Part shown: in pieces, positions 1 to 8,703 of the stretch
Layout of the letters: every line of letters begins with the position of its first letter
Position numbering within the stretch: position 1 is the stretch's first letter
DNA from: Fulvivirga lutea
GTDB lineage: Bacteria; Bacteroidota; Bacteroidia; Cytophagales; Cyclobacteriaceae
Direction of reading: 5' to 3'
NCBI RefSeq assembly: GCF_017068455.1
Contig: NZ_CP070608.1
Coordinates: 2,647,488 to 2,711,487, forward strand
DNA: 64,000 nucleotides
Notes under the pieces: generated by a model
What the model was told of the DNA's origin: nothing
Seen by the model: only the letters and a program-made list of their open reading frames with translations
Databases searched by the model: none
Made by a program: the position numbers and the translations under genes

Positions 1-73
1 TGGTAAAGAAGAAGCATATGATGTAATTAGAAGGAGTGTTAAGGACTATGAAGATCACTTTAGTGTTTCATAG
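1..73 (+). CDS. 3' end of an unidentified upstream gene (partial)
   Basis: A reading frame open from base 2 ends at TAG 71-73 and encodes the last 23 residues of a protein, ending DYEDHFSVS. The stretch is too short to assign a family. It lies 57 bp upstream of sodC on the same strand. That it is coding at all is inferred only from its openness and ordinary composition. Confidence 0.35.
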   Translation, partial: GKEEAYDVIRRSVKDYEDHFSVS

Positions 74-130
74 TTGATATTCAAAAACAAAATCATTAAA
101 ATAGAAGAGAACCAACTAACAAATAGAAAT

Positions 131-727
131 ATGAAATTTTTAAACAAGTTTTTAGCAATAGCAGCGGTCTTTACCTTAGTATCATGTGGTGGTGCTAAGC
201 AAGAGGAATCTACTGAAGAAGATACAGCTGCTTCAGAAGAAATGGAGATGGAAAAAGAAGAGTCTGCCAAACCAATGGCCATGGCAGCTATTTCTAGTGC
301 TAGCGGAAGTACATTAAGTGGCGAAGCTAATTTTACAGATAATGGTGATGGAACGGTAGCGTTTGAATTATCAGTTTCAGGAGCTGCACCAGGAACCCAT
401 GCTATTCATTTACATGCAAATGGAGACTGCAGTGCACCGGATGCTACATCAGCAGGTGGTCATTGGAATCCAGCCGATGTTGATCATGGTAAAAGAGGCG
501 AAAGCCAAATGTTTCATGCCGGTGATATTGATAACCTAGTAGTAGGTGAAGATAGTACAGGAAGCTTATCAATGTCAGTTAAAGGCTGGAGTGTTGGAGG
601 TGCAGATAGCACTAATGTTGTTGGCAAGGCCATAATTATTCATGCCAGTGCTGATGATTTCACCTCTCAACCGTCTGGTGCCGCTGGCCCAAGAGTAGGT
701 TGTGGAGTAGTAAAAGAAAAAATGTAA
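131..727 (+). CDS. sodC: Lipoprotein Cu/Zn superoxide dismutase
   Basis: The product (198 aa) converts superoxide to peroxide and oxygen outside the cytoplasm. The ATG at 131 is chosen because it starts a lipoprotein signal (MKFLNKFLAIAAVFTLVSC) with lipidated Cys19; the frame is open further upstream, but that would put a polar stretch ahead of the signal. An acidic, Ala-rich linker (about 20-55) precedes the SOD fold. Metal-site motifs are visible: HLH (H93, H95), Cys100 of the disulfide, GGHWNP (H111), HAGD (H129, D132), a further IIHA, and the terminal GPRVGCGVV signature holding the partner cysteine. Length and motifs are typical of bacterial SodC. It is a single-gene unit closed by a strong hairpin. 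Confidence 0.95.
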   Translation: MKFLNKFLAIAAVFTLVSCGGAKQEESTEEDTAASEEMEMEKEESAKPMAMAAISSASGSTLSGEANFTDNGDGTVAFELSVSGAAPGTHAIHLHANGDCSAPDATSAGGHWNPADVDHGKRGESQMFHAGDIDNLVVGEDSTGSLSMSVKGWSVGGADSTNVVGKAIIIHASADDFTSQPSGAAGPRVGCGVVKEKM

Positions 728-751
728 GTATATCTCATTCGTAAATTACAG

Positions 752-780
752 AACCCTGACATTCATTGTCAGGGTTTTTT
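752..780. terminator. Intrinsic terminator between convergent sodC and queE
   Basis: A perfect 10-bp stem, AACCCTGACA / TGTCAGGGTT (752-761 and 767-776), with a 5-nt loop is followed by TTTT on the + strand. The queE stop codon (779-781) abuts the T-tract. It is strongest for sodC. Confidence 0.9.
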
Positions 781-1525
781 ATACGCCCCGTTTGTCGCCA
801 TACAGATGTATATGCAGACGATCAGTAAAATTGAAACCTGACTCTTTGCAGATATCAATAAGCCAGTCTCTTTTAGAACGCAGCTGCTCTGCATTTGTGC
901 CTTGGGGCATCAGGTATATTTTATCCTTAGTAAGGCTGTTCCTTTCAATAATTTGAAACAACTCAGCTAAATCTTTTTCAGTATCAATTACAAATTTGAA
1001 AAACGACTTCGGGGTAGAATTAAAAAAGCTTAAAGCATTCTCTTTAATCCTTAACTTAAGTTCATTATTTGAGTTTGAGAGTTTTGGAGATACATTGTAC
1101 TGATCTACGTGGGTATCAATAGATTCATTTGGAAGCAGTGTGCCATTAGTTTCAACCTCAATAGTATAGCCGTTCTCTTTGAGTAATCTCATAAATGAAA
1201 CCAATTGTTTCTGTTGCATCAGTGGCTCGCCACCAGTAATGATCACCCTTTTGCATGGAAACACTTTTACCTTTTCAAATAACTCATCATCTTCTAATTC
1301 TGTAATCCATCGTTCTTTCTCAAACTTTGTATATTCAGGCTTGTTGTCGTTATTGTGTTTGAACTTCGTTCCTTTCCAATTCCATGTATAATCCGTGTCG
1401 CACCACACACAGTGCAGGTTACATAATGATAAACGAACAAAAATTGCAGGTTTACCGAGGCTTGCACCTTCGCCTTGTATCGAATAAAATACTTCTGGTT
1501 CGTTATTTAGTACAGCTAATTTCAC
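779..1525 (-). CDS. queE: 7-carboxy-7-deazaguanine synthase (radical SAM)
   Basis: QueE contracts 6-carboxytetrahydropterin to 7-carboxy-7-deazaguanine, a step in queuosine (preQ0) synthesis. The 248-aa protein carries the QueE N-terminus with FYSIQGEGASLGKPAIFVRL, followed by the radical-SAM cysteines C35, C39 and C42 (CNLHCVWC) for the [4Fe-4S] cluster. The SAM-binding ITGGEP motif lies near residue 97 and VETNG further on. Length fits the family. No other queuosine gene is nearby. It reads divergently from ccoI and shares that intergenic space. Confidence 0.93.
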   Translation of the reverse strand: MKLAVLNNEPEVFYSIQGEGASLGKPAIFVRLSLCNLHCVWCDTDYTWNWKGTKFKHNNDNKPEYTKFEKERWITELEDDELFEKVKVFPCKRVIITGGEPLMQQKQLVSFMRLLKENGYTIEVETNGTLLPNESIDTHVDQYNVSPKLSNSNNELKLRIKENALSFFNSTPKSFFKFVIDTEKDLAELFQIIERNSLTKDKIYLMPQGTNAEQLRSKRDWLIDICKESGFNFTDRLHIHLYGDKRGV

Positions 1526-1588
1526 AGTGTAAAACTACATAGCAAAATAGTTAACTAAGTTCTTTTTTGAGAAGAATCACGGTAGTGT

Positions 1589-1602
1589 ATGACAGGAGTC
1601 AG
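1589..1602 (+). promoter_or_regulatory. FNR/FixK-type operator upstream of ccoI
   Basis: ATGACAGGAGTCAG contains a perfect TGAC-N4-GTCA palindrome. A -7-like element CATCTTTG (one mismatch to TAnnTTTG) lies at 1625-1632; its final G is 36.5 bp from the operator centre. This places the operator near -41, the usual class II activator position. The start codon follows the -7 element by only 4 nt. Confidence 0.75.
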
Positions 1603-1636
1603 GATTATGACATGCGGTTATTATCATCTTTGACAT

Positions 1637-4009
1637 GTGATTGAATTGAAAGAATCTGTTAGGGAGAAAACAAAGTGCTTTCATTGTGGTGATGAATGCA
1701 TTAATGAACTTATTCAATATGATGACCATGATTTTTGCTGTCATGGTTGTAAGGCTATTTACCAACTTTTTGAAGGAGGCGAGCTAGAAGAGTTTTATCA
1801 TTCCAGAACAAAGGTTGAAAAGGGTAAGTACAACTATCTTGATTTAGATGAAGTTCAAGAGAAGTATTTAAGTTTTAAAACACATGATTTTCAACAGGTT
1901 AAATTAAAATTACCAAGCATTCATTGCAGTTCGTGTTTGTACGTACTTGAAAATCTGTATCAGATAAATGAGGGTATTAAAAAGGTGCGTGTAGATTTTG
2001 GTAGAAAGCAAGCCGAAATATTATTTGACCCTACACTGCTCAAACTATCAGAGTTATGTGAGTTGTTAGACTCAATAGGCTACAAGCCAGACCTTTCCAT
2101 TGACGATAGACCGAAGAAGAGGGTTATTAGCGACATCGCCTTAAAAATTGGGGTGGCTGGCTTCTGCTTTGGGAATGTAATGCTAATATCGTTTCCCGAG
2201 TATTTGGGAATAGATTCTACCACAGACTCTGAGTTCACTTCATTTTTTGGTTACATTAATTTGCTTCTCTCAATACCTGTTCTCATATATTCGGGCAGAG
2301 ATTATTTGATTTCAGCATACAAAGGATTAAAGCATAAGATGATCAATATTGACGTTCCTATTGCATTGGGAATGTTAGTGCTTTTTATTAGAAGTGCTGT
2401 TGAGATTTTGGGACAAACTGGCATTGGCTATTTGGATTCGTTTACAGGACTTATTTTCTTCCTGCTCATAGGTAAATGGTTCCAGGGGAAGACTTTTGAG
2501 AGTTTAACATTTGATAGAGATTATAAATCCTATTTTCCATTATCCGTAATTAGAAAAAACAATGGCCAAGAAGAGAATGTAACCATTCATAATCTTGAGC
2601 CAGGCGATGAAATAATCATTAGAAATGAAGAGATTATTCCATGCGACTCTGAATTGCTAAGTGATTCGGCCAGAATTGATTACAGTTTTGTTACTGGAGA
2701 AAAAGACGCCATCAGATTAAATTGTGGTGATCTTGTTTATGCCGGTGGTAAGCTAATAGGAGGTAGGGCAGCGTTTAGAGTGAAAGCCAAGTCATCGCAA
2801 AGTTATCTGACAAGTTTATGGAATGATAAAGCCTTTAAGAATGAGAAGCACACTACTTCTGAAGAATTAACTAATAAGATCAGCAAGTATTTCACAGTGG
2901 CTGTATTGGCTATAGCCTTGGCAGGGAGCTTATACTGGCTAGTTTATGATCCTACTAAAATATGGCCGGTAGTAACTGCGGTACTTATAGTGGCTTGCCC
3001 TTGTGCACTGGCGTTGGCTGCTCCTTTTACAAATGGCAATGCAATTAGAATAATGGGTCAGAAGGGATTTTTCCTTAAAAAAGCTGCTATCACTGAAAAA
3101 CTGTCAGATAGTGATATCTTAATTTTTGATAAGACAGGTACACTTACTGAGCAGTCAAACCATGCAATCAATTATGTTGGGGACACATTAAGTGAGTTTG
3201 ATTTGGTGGCAATTAAAAGCCTAAGCGCTAATTCAACGCATCCGCTGAGCCAACTGATATACAATAAGCTGGATGCACCTCAAATTGATATCAAAGAGTT
3301 TAAAGAACTAAACGGGAAAGGTATTAAAGGCATTATTGATGGTATTAACTACCAATTAGGTTCAGCAAAATGGCTGGGTGTAAAAGATATTATAAACCAT
3401 GATCAAGCCAGGGTTTATGTAAGTATAAATGGTAATGTTAAAGGTTACTTTGAAATTAAGTTGAGTTATAGAGAAGGGTTGAAAGAACTTATGCATGCGC
3501 TATCTGCCAAATATCAACTTCTTGTTGTATCGGGTGATAATGATAGTGAGCTTAAAAACCTTGAGGCTATTTTCCCGGTTGGAATTCAGTTTCATTTTAA
3601 CCAAAAGCCTGAAGATAAACTGAGGATAGTGGAAGAGTTACAACGAACCGGCAAGAAAGTGATGATGCTAGGTGATGGGCTCAATGATGCTGGTGCGCTT
3701 CAAAAAAGTGATATTGGCGTAGCGGTGACTGATGATATTGCTGCTTTTTCACCTGCTTGTGATGGTATATTGCAGGGAAGTTCATTGACTAAACTTAATG
3801 TCTATCTGCAGTTTGCCACAGTAAATAAGCGTATATTGTTTCAAAGCTTTGGTATTTCGTTTTTATATAATGTTGTAGGTTTGAGTTTTGCTTTAGCAGG
3901 ATTATTAACACCAATAGTAGCTGCTATACTTATGCCTTTAAGCAGCGTTTCGATCATTTTATATACAACCTTATCCAGTAATTATTACGCTAAAAAATTA
4001 ACCTTATAA
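1637..4009 (+). CDS. ccoI: Cu+-exporting P1B-type ATPase for cbb3 oxidase assembly
   Basis: This 790-aa pump supplies copper to the CcoN active site. The N-terminus has the Cys-rich metal-binding module typical of FixI/CcoI (C14, C17, C21, C34, C35, C38), followed by an HMA-like domain with IHCSSC. The membrane CPC motif is C454-P-C456, the phosphorylation motif DKTGT begins at D498, STHP serves as the HP locus, and GDGLNDAGAL closes the hinge. The start is GTG 1637; an in-frame stop lies at 1631-1633, and the only other nearby candidate is TTG 1646. The predicted promoter ends 4 nt before the GTG, so the mRNA may be leaderless. ccoS follows after 3 nt. The gene carries its own FNR-type box. 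Confidence 0.93.
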   Translation: MIELKESVREKTKCFHCGDECINELIQYDDHDFCCHGCKAIYQLFEGGELEEFYHSRTKVEKGKYNYLDLDEVQEKYLSFKTHDFQQVKLKLPSIHCSSCLYVLENLYQINEGIKKVRVDFGRKQAEILFDPTLLKLSELCELLDSIGYKPDLSIDDRPKKRVISDIALKIGVAGFCFGNVMLISFPEYLGIDSTTDSEFTSFFGYINLLLSIPVLIYSGRDYLISAYKGLKHKMINIDVPIALGMLVLFIRSAVEILGQTGIGYLDSFTGLIFFLLIGKWFQGKTFESLTFDRDYKSYFPLSVIRKNNGQEENVTIHNLEPGDEIIIRNEEIIPCDSELLSDSARIDYSFVTGEKDAIRLNCGDLVYAGGKLIGGRAAFRVKAKSSQSYLTSLWNDKAFKNEKHTTSEELTNKISKYFTVAVLAIALAGSLYWLVYDPTKIWPVVTAVLIVACPCALALAAPFTNGNAIRIMGQKGFFLKKAAITEKLSDSDILIFDKTGTLTEQSNHAINYVGDTLSEFDLVAIKSLSANSTHPLSQLIYNKLDAPQIDIKEFKELNGKGIKGIIDGINYQLGSAKWLGVKDIINHDQARVYVSINGNVKGYFEIKLSYREGLKELMHALSAKYQLLVVSGDNDSELKNLEAIFPVGIQFHFNQKPEDKLRIVEELQRTGKKVMMLGDGLNDAGALQKSDIGVAVTDDIAAFSPACDGILQGSSLTKLNVYLQFATVNKRILFQSFGISFLYNVVGLSFALAGLLTPIVAAILMPLSSVSIILYTTLSSNYYAKKLTL

Positions 4010-4012
4010 GCT

Positions 4013-4174
4013 ATGTCAGTAATCTTTGTTTTAATTATGGTGAGTTTGGTAGTGGCCAGTTGCTTTCTTGGTTTGTTCATTTGGGCTAATAAATCAGGGC
4101 AATATGATGATACTGTAAGCCCGGCAATACGTATGTTATTTGATGATAAGAAAGCGAGGAAAGATAAGAAGTAG
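4013..4174 (+). CDS. ccoS: cbb3 oxidase maturation protein CcoS
   Basis: This 53-aa membrane protein starts MSVIFVLIMVSLVVASC, has one transmembrane helix, and then the family signature FIWANKSGQYDD and a short lysine-rich tail. CcoS is needed for insertion of heme and Cu cofactors into CcoN. The ATG at 4013 lies 3 nt past the ccoI stop, so the pair is an operon, the usual fixIS order. The stop is TAG 4172-4174. It is small enough to be missed by length-filtered gene calling. Confidence 0.92.
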   Translation: MSVIFVLIMVSLVVASCFLGLFIWANKSGQYDDTVSPAIRMLFDDKKARKDKK

Positions 4175-4176
4175 CA

Positions 4177-4722
4177 TTATAAAGGCTTTTCTTCAGTTTT
4201 AGTACGTTTGGGCAAATCCTCCAACGCTCTTTTAATTCCCTCTTTAACTTCAGCATAATTCATTTTAGGATGTGCAGGTAGGTATTTTTCAGTAATGGAT
4301 CGAAACACTATTTGACCCAACTCACGATCTGCCACATCTATAATGAGTGTTCCTTTTAAGAAATGATAGTATCGTTCACTCTCATCGTAATGCTCCCAAA
4401 GAGGTAAAGCTTCTTCATGTACGATAGAGTTAAGTGCAGAATCTTCTTTAATTACCACATGATAATTAAGCATCAAATCTGAATTTTCATCACCTTGTTC
4501 ATAACCTTTGTTATACATTTCTTCGGCAATGGCATTGGTAATGTCTTCCAACACTGCTTTAGAATAAATATAATCTGGCCCTTCAAAAGATGGTGTACAA
4601 TTGTTTAACCAACACCAGGTTTTATATTGACTAAAATCTGCTTTGGGGTCTTGTTGAGATTCAATGGTATACTCACCACACGCGGCAAGTATTAGAAGTA
4701 GGGGTATTGCTATCTTTTTCAT
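4177..4722 (-). CDS. DUF4136-type lipoprotein
   Basis: The 181-aa protein has a lipoprotein signal (MKKIAIPLLLILAACGEY, lipid Cys15). The mature part begins with the DFSQYKTWCWL pattern typical of DUF4136, and ends with a region of paired helices and strands (LIIDVADRELGQIVFRS) characteristic of that family. Its function is unknown; the family is thought to sit in the outer membrane or periplasm. It converges tightly on ccoS, with 2 nt between the stop codons, and is divergent from hemN. There is no sign that it belongs to the oxidase regulon, because the operator in the shared intergenic space is positioned for hemN. Confidence 0.75.
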   Translation of the reverse strand: MKKIAIPLLLILAACGEYTIESQQDPKADFSQYKTWCWLNNCTPSFEGPDYIYSKAVLEDITNAIAEEMYNKGYEQGDENSDLMLNYHVVIKEDSALNSIVHEEALPLWEHYDESERYYHFLKGTLIIDVADRELGQIVFRSITEKYLPAHPKMNYAEVKEGIKRALEDLPKRTKTEEKPL

Positions 4723-4781
4723 GATAATACAAATCTAAGAGATGACATGGCTCAGCATTGTGAGGACAATCAAAATGCTTC

Positions 4782-4795
4782 TTGATGTTTGTCAG
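4782..4795 (+). promoter_or_regulatory. FNR/FixK-type operator upstream of hemN
   Basis: TTGATGTTTGTCAG has the TGAT-N4-GTCA core. The candidate -7 element GAGATTTG (4818-4825) ends 36.5 bp from the operator centre, the same spacing as at ccoI. ATG follows that element by 4 nt. Confidence 0.7.
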
Positions 4796-4829
4796 TATTT
4801 TAGACCTATTTCCTGTGGAGATTTGTTAA

Positions 4830-6191
4830 ATGAAAATTCCGGAAAAATTAATCGAAAAATATAACGTTCCAGCTCCCAGGTACACCAGCTATCCTACAGT
4901 ACCCTACTGGGAAGAAGAACAGGTAAGTCCCACTGACTGGCTATCAGTAGTTAAACGCACGTTTAAAGAATCTAATTATACTCAGGGAATTAGCTTATAC
5001 ATACATTTACCTTATTGCGAAAGCCTTTGTACATATTGTGCCTGTAATACCCGCATAACAAAAAACCATGCGGTTGAAGAAAGTTATATCGATGCGCTTT
5101 TAGCAGAATGGGATATCTATCTGAAAACATTTGATGAAACTCCTATATTAAGAGAAATACATCTGGGAGGTGGGACTCCCACATTCTTTAGTCCGGAAAA
5201 TTTAAGTAGGCTACTGTCCGAGATATATTCAAAAAGTGTGTTGCACCCTTTGTTTGAATGTTCTTTTGAGGGTCATCCAAACAATACCAGCCTGGAACAC
5301 CTGGAGGCGTTATACAATTTAGGATCAAGACGAGTGAGTTATGGAGTACAAGATCTTGACTTCAAAGTGCAAAAGACGATTAATCGGGTTCAGCCTTTTG
5401 AAAATGTGCTGGGAGCAACAGAAGATGCACGTAAAATAGGGTTCAAATCAGTAAATTTTGATTTGATCTATGGCTTACCATTTCAGACAGTTACCAGCGT
5501 AAAAGATACCATTGAATCCGTTCTTAAGTTAAAACCTGAACGCATAGCATTTTACAGTTATGCGCATGTGCCATGGAAGAAACCAGGACAGCGAGCATAT
5601 ACTGAAGCAGATTTACCAGATAATTCTTATAAGCGCGAGTTGTATGAAGAAGGTAAAAAACTACTCATAGATAATGGCTACATTGATGTTGGGATGGATC
5701 ATTTTGCCCTTCCTGCTGATCCGCTTTATAAAGCATATCAAACAAAGAGTATGCATAGGAATTTCATGGGCTACACTCATGCCACTACCGACTTACTAAT
5801 AGGCTTAGGTGCTTCTGCCGTAAGCGATGCTAAATATGCCTATGCTCAGAACGCTAAGCATGTTGAAGATTATAAGGAAAAGATAGGTAGAGGAAAATTG
5901 GCTCTAGAGAAAGGCCACTTCTTAACGGAAGAAGATTTACTAATGCGTAAAATCCTTTTAGATATCACCTGCAAAGGTGAATTATGCTGGTCTTCTACTC
6001 CAGATTGGCTTACACTCAATATGCTTATCCAGTTGAATACAATGCATGAAGAAGGGTTGCTAAAACTCTATCCAACAGGGTTTAGAATTACCGATTTAGG
6101 GATGGCCTTTTTACGAAATATCTGTATGGTATTCGATAAGCGCTTGACAGAATACAAGACTGAAAAGCAGATGTTTAGTAAGGCGATCTAA
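4830..6191 (+). CDS. hemN: Oxygen-independent coproporphyrinogen III oxidase
   Basis: This radical-SAM enzyme decarboxylates coproporphyrinogen III to protoporphyrinogen IX without O2, supplying heme when oxygen is scarce. The 453-aa product has the HemN N-terminal signature PAPRYTSYPTVPYW and cluster cysteines C63, C67, C70 and C72 (CxxxCxxCxC). It also shows GGGTPTF (SAM binding), the YGVQDLD stretch and the C-terminal HemN domain. Length is right for true HemN rather than the shorter HemW. The gene sits between ccoIS and ccoNO and carries its own FNR-type operator, as in rhizobial and proteobacterial FixK/FNR regulons. The start codon appears to coincide nearly with the transcription start. 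Confidence 0.95.
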   Translation: MKIPEKLIEKYNVPAPRYTSYPTVPYWEEEQVSPTDWLSVVKRTFKESNYTQGISLYIHLPYCESLCTYCACNTRITKNHAVEESYIDALLAEWDIYLKTFDETPILREIHLGGGTPTFFSPENLSRLLSEIYSKSVLHPLFECSFEGHPNNTSLEHLEALYNLGSRRVSYGVQDLDFKVQKTINRVQPFENVLGATEDARKIGFKSVNFDLIYGLPFQTVTSVKDTIESVLKLKPERIAFYSYAHVPWKKPGQRAYTEADLPDNSYKRELYEEGKKLLIDNGYIDVGMDHFALPADPLYKAYQTKSMHRNFMGYTHATTDLLIGLGASAVSDAKYAYAQNAKHVEDYKEKIGRGKLALEKGHFLTEEDLLMRKILLDITCKGELCWSSTPDWLTLNMLIQLNTMHEEGLLKLYPTGFRITDLGMAFLRNICMVFDKRLTEYKTEKQMFSKAI

Positions 6192-6210
6192 GCCACAAGC
6201 AACTAGATTC

Positions 6211-6252
6211 AAGCTGCAAGTTAGACTATCTTTTTAGTTTAGCTTGCAGCTT
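6211..6252. repeat. Inverted repeat between hemN and ccoNO
   Basis: Arms AAGCTGCAAG (6211-6220) and CTTGCAGCTT (6243-6252) are perfect 10-bp complements around a 22-nt T-rich centre that can extend the stem imperfectly. It lies 20 bp after the hemN stop. It could terminate hemN or shield the mRNA end, but no clean T-tract follows on the + strand. Confidence 0.6.
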
Positions 6253-6274
6253 ATTGCTTTCTACTAGAAGCTTC

Positions 6275-6288
6275 CTGATATTAATCAG
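6275..6288 (+). promoter_or_regulatory. FNR/FixK-type operator upstream of ccoNO
   Basis: CTGATATTAATCAG is a perfect 14-bp palindrome with TGAT-N4-ATCA. A -7-like element TATCTTCG (6333-6340, one mismatch) ends 58.5 bp from the operator centre, two helical turns further than at ccoI and hemN. That suggests a class I-type placement near -62. Confidence 0.75.
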
Positions 6289-6369
6289 TTTTCACTCTAA
6301 TCACCATCATTAATAGCCCCTAAAACCATATCTATCTTCGGGTATATTTTAAATAACCAAAGGTAAACT

Positions 6370-8505
6370 ATGGAACTAGAGAAATTCAGCTATGATAATA
6401 AGGTAGTTAAGTACTTTATGGTAGCTACCGTTATTTTCGGTGTTGTTGGAATGCTAGTGGGTTTAACAGCTGCCATACAGTTGTTTTATCCTATTTTTAA
6501 TTTCGACCTCGAATACACCACTTTTGGCCGAATAAGGCCACTTCATACCAACGCCATCATTTTTGCATTTGTGGGTAATGCCATGTTTGCAGGCGTGTAT
6601 TATTCATTGCAGCGCCTGCTCAAAACCAGGATGTTTAGTGATGCACTAAGCTGGATTAACTTCTGGGGCTGGCAGTTGATAATTTTGGCTGCTGCAATTA
6701 CGTTGCCCTTAGGGCTTACAACCTCTAAGGAATACGCAGAATTAGAATGGCCAATTGATATTGCCATTGCACTTATTTGGGTTGTGTTTGGTGTCAATAT
6801 GATTGGTACCATACTCAAAAGAAGAGAACGGCATATGTACGTGGCTATCTGGTTCTATATTGCCACGTTTGTTACAGTAGCAGTTCTGCATATTGTAAAC
6901 TCATTTGAGATGCCGGTAAGCCTTTTTAAAAGCTATAGCTGGTATGCAGGCGTACAAGATGCATTAGTACAATGGTGGTACGGCCACAATGCTGTTGCAT
7001 TTTTCTTAACCACACCGTTTTTGGGTTTGATGTATTACTTCCTACCTAAGGCGGCTAACAGACCTGTTTATTCCTATAAATTATCAATTATTCACTTCTG
7101 GTCTTTGATATTCATTTATATCTGGGCTGGCCCTCACCACTTATTATACACTTCACTGCCTGATTGGGCACAATCATTAGGCGTTGTGTTCTCCATCATG
7201 CTTATCGCGCCAAGCTGGGGTGGTATGTTAAATGGATTGTTAACTCTTAGAGGAGCCTGGGACAGAGTACGTGAAGATCCTGTTCTAAAATTTATGGTAG
7301 TGGCTGTTACTGCCTATGGTATGGCCACATTTGAAGGGCCTATGCTTTCATTAAAAAATGTGAATGCCATAGCGCACTATACCGACTGGATTGTTGCTCA
7401 CGTACACATTGGTGGATTAGGCTGGAATGGCTTCCTCATTTTCGGTATGATGTACTGGCTGGTGCCTAGAATGTGGGGTACCAAACTTTACTCGGTGTCA
7501 CTAGCTAACACACACTTTTGGATAGGTACACTTGGTATCATATTCTATGCATTGCCATTGTATGTTGCTGGTATTACTCAAAGTTTAATGTGGAAAGAGT
7601 TTAATGCTGAAGGTTTCCTTGAGTATAAAAACTTCCTCGAAACTGTGGTTCAGATTTTACCAATGTACATGCTTAGAGCTGTTGGTGGCGGACTATACCT
7701 GATAGGAGTATTTGTAATGATCTACAACATAGTGAAGACTGCAGGTACCGGAAGCTTTATAGCTAATGAAGAGGCAGAAGCACCGGCACTTTTAAAGGAA
7801 CAAAAAATACACTCAGGTGGATGGCACACTGTGTTGGAGCGTAAGCCAGTATTATTTACTGTACTAACGGTAGTGGCCATATTAATTGGTGGTGTTATAG
7901 AGATGGTTCCAACATTCCTGATTAAGAGTAATGTTCCAACCATAAGCAGCGTAAAACCATACACACCTTTAGAGCTTCATGGACGTGATCTATATATCCG
8001 TGAAGGATGTGTGAGTTGTCACTCTCAGATGGTGAGGCCATTTAGATCTGAAACAGAACGCTATGGAGAATACTCTAAAGCTGGAGAGTTTGTGTACGAT
8101 CATCCATTCTTATGGGGCTCGAAACGTACTGGGCCAGACTTACACAGAGTAGGAGCTAAGTATCCTGATAGCTGGCACTATTATCATATGCTTGATCCTA
8201 GCTCGGTATCTGCTGGTTCTATAATGCCGCCTTACCCTTGGTTGTACGAAAAAAGTATTGATAAATCGATGACAGCTGATATGATCAATGCATTGAGAAC
8301 TATAGGCGTGCCCTATGAAGAAGGCTATGAAAATGTAGCTAATGATGAACTCGATAAACAGGCCGCTGAAATAGTAGCCCGTTTGAAAGCAGAAGACAAT
8401 ATTGAGATTGTACCTGAAGCTGAAATTGTAGCCTTGATTGCTTATTTGCAGCGATTAGGAACAGATATAAAAGTTAAACCAGAGCAAGTCTCTGAAAACC
8501 AGTAA
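6370..8505 (+). CDS. ccoNO: cbb3-type cytochrome c oxidase, fused CcoN-CcoO subunits
   Basis: This 711-aa protein joins the catalytic subunit CcoN (about residues 1-480, roughly 12-13 membrane helices carrying heme b, heme b3 and CuB ligands, e.g. the HNAVAFF and AHVHIGG stretches) to the membrane-anchored monoheme cytochrome CcoO (about 500-711). The heme c motif is C547-V-S-C550-H551 followed by SQMVRPFRSE, and the distal Met appears in SIMPPYPW. Fused CcoNO is known in Bacteroidota. The enzyme reduces O2 with very high affinity while pumping protons. It starts the ccoNO-Q-P-G-H operon; ccoQ begins 3 nt after its stop. An FNR-type box stands upstream. Confidence 0.96.
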   Translation: MELEKFSYDNKVVKYFMVATVIFGVVGMLVGLTAAIQLFYPIFNFDLEYTTFGRIRPLHTNAIIFAFVGNAMFAGVYYSLQRLLKTRMFSDALSWINFWGWQLIILAAAITLPLGLTTSKEYAELEWPIDIAIALIWVVFGVNMIGTILKRRERHMYVAIWFYIATFVTVAVLHIVNSFEMPVSLFKSYSWYAGVQDALVQWWYGHNAVAFFLTTPFLGLMYYFLPKAANRPVYSYKLSIIHFWSLIFIYIWAGPHHLLYTSLPDWAQSLGVVFSIMLIAPSWGGMLNGLLTLRGAWDRVREDPVLKFMVVAVTAYGMATFEGPMLSLKNVNAIAHYTDWIVAHVHIGGLGWNGFLIFGMMYWLVPRMWGTKLYSVSLANTHFWIGTLGIIFYALPLYVAGITQSLMWKEFNAEGFLEYKNFLETVVQILPMYMLRAVGGGLYLIGVFVMIYNIVKTAGTGSFIANEEAEAPALLKEQKIHSGGWHTVLERKPVLFTVLTVVAILIGGVIEMVPTFLIKSNVPTISSVKPYTPLELHGRDLYIREGCVSCHSQMVRPFRSETERYGEYSKAGEFVYDHPFLWGSKRTGPDLHRVGAKYPDSWHYYHMLDPSSVSAGSIMPPYPWLYEKSIDKSMTADMINALRTIGVPYEEGYENVANDELDKQAAEIVARLKAEDNIEIVPEAEIVALIAYLQRLGTDIKVKPEQVSENQ

Positions 8506-8508
8506 GCC

Positions 8509-8703
8509 ATGTTTAAATACTATTTCGAACAAATACATAATGTGGAGATTTGGCCAATTATTTCATTGACAATCTTCATGATATTCTTCCTGTGTCTTTT
8601 GCTGTGGGTGTTTACCACAGATAAAGGATACATCACAAGAATGAAAAACCTGCCCTTTGAAGGCGGTGATCTTCCAGAATCTAAATTGAACAATCATGAA
8701 TAA
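8509..8703 (+). CDS. ccoQ: CcoQ-like small cbb3 oxidase subunit
   Basis: The 64-aa protein has an N-terminal amphipathic part, a single transmembrane helix (WPIISLTIFMIFFLCLLLWVF) and a short charged tail with NLPFEGGD. That layout, and its position between ccoNO and ccoP, match CcoQ/FixQ, which stabilises CcoP in the complex. Its 3' end overlaps the ccoP start by 8 nt, implying translational coupling. The assignment rests on position and topology more than on sequence identity. Confidence 0.8.
   Translation: MFKYYFEQIHNVEIWPIISLTIFMIFFLCLLLWVFTTDKGYITRMKNLPFEGGDLPESKLNNHE

Noticed and set aside
6211-6252. A mobile element or REP-like repeat
   Set aside because: I saw only one copy in the window and no flanking duplication. 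A lone hairpin after hemN is sufficient explanation.
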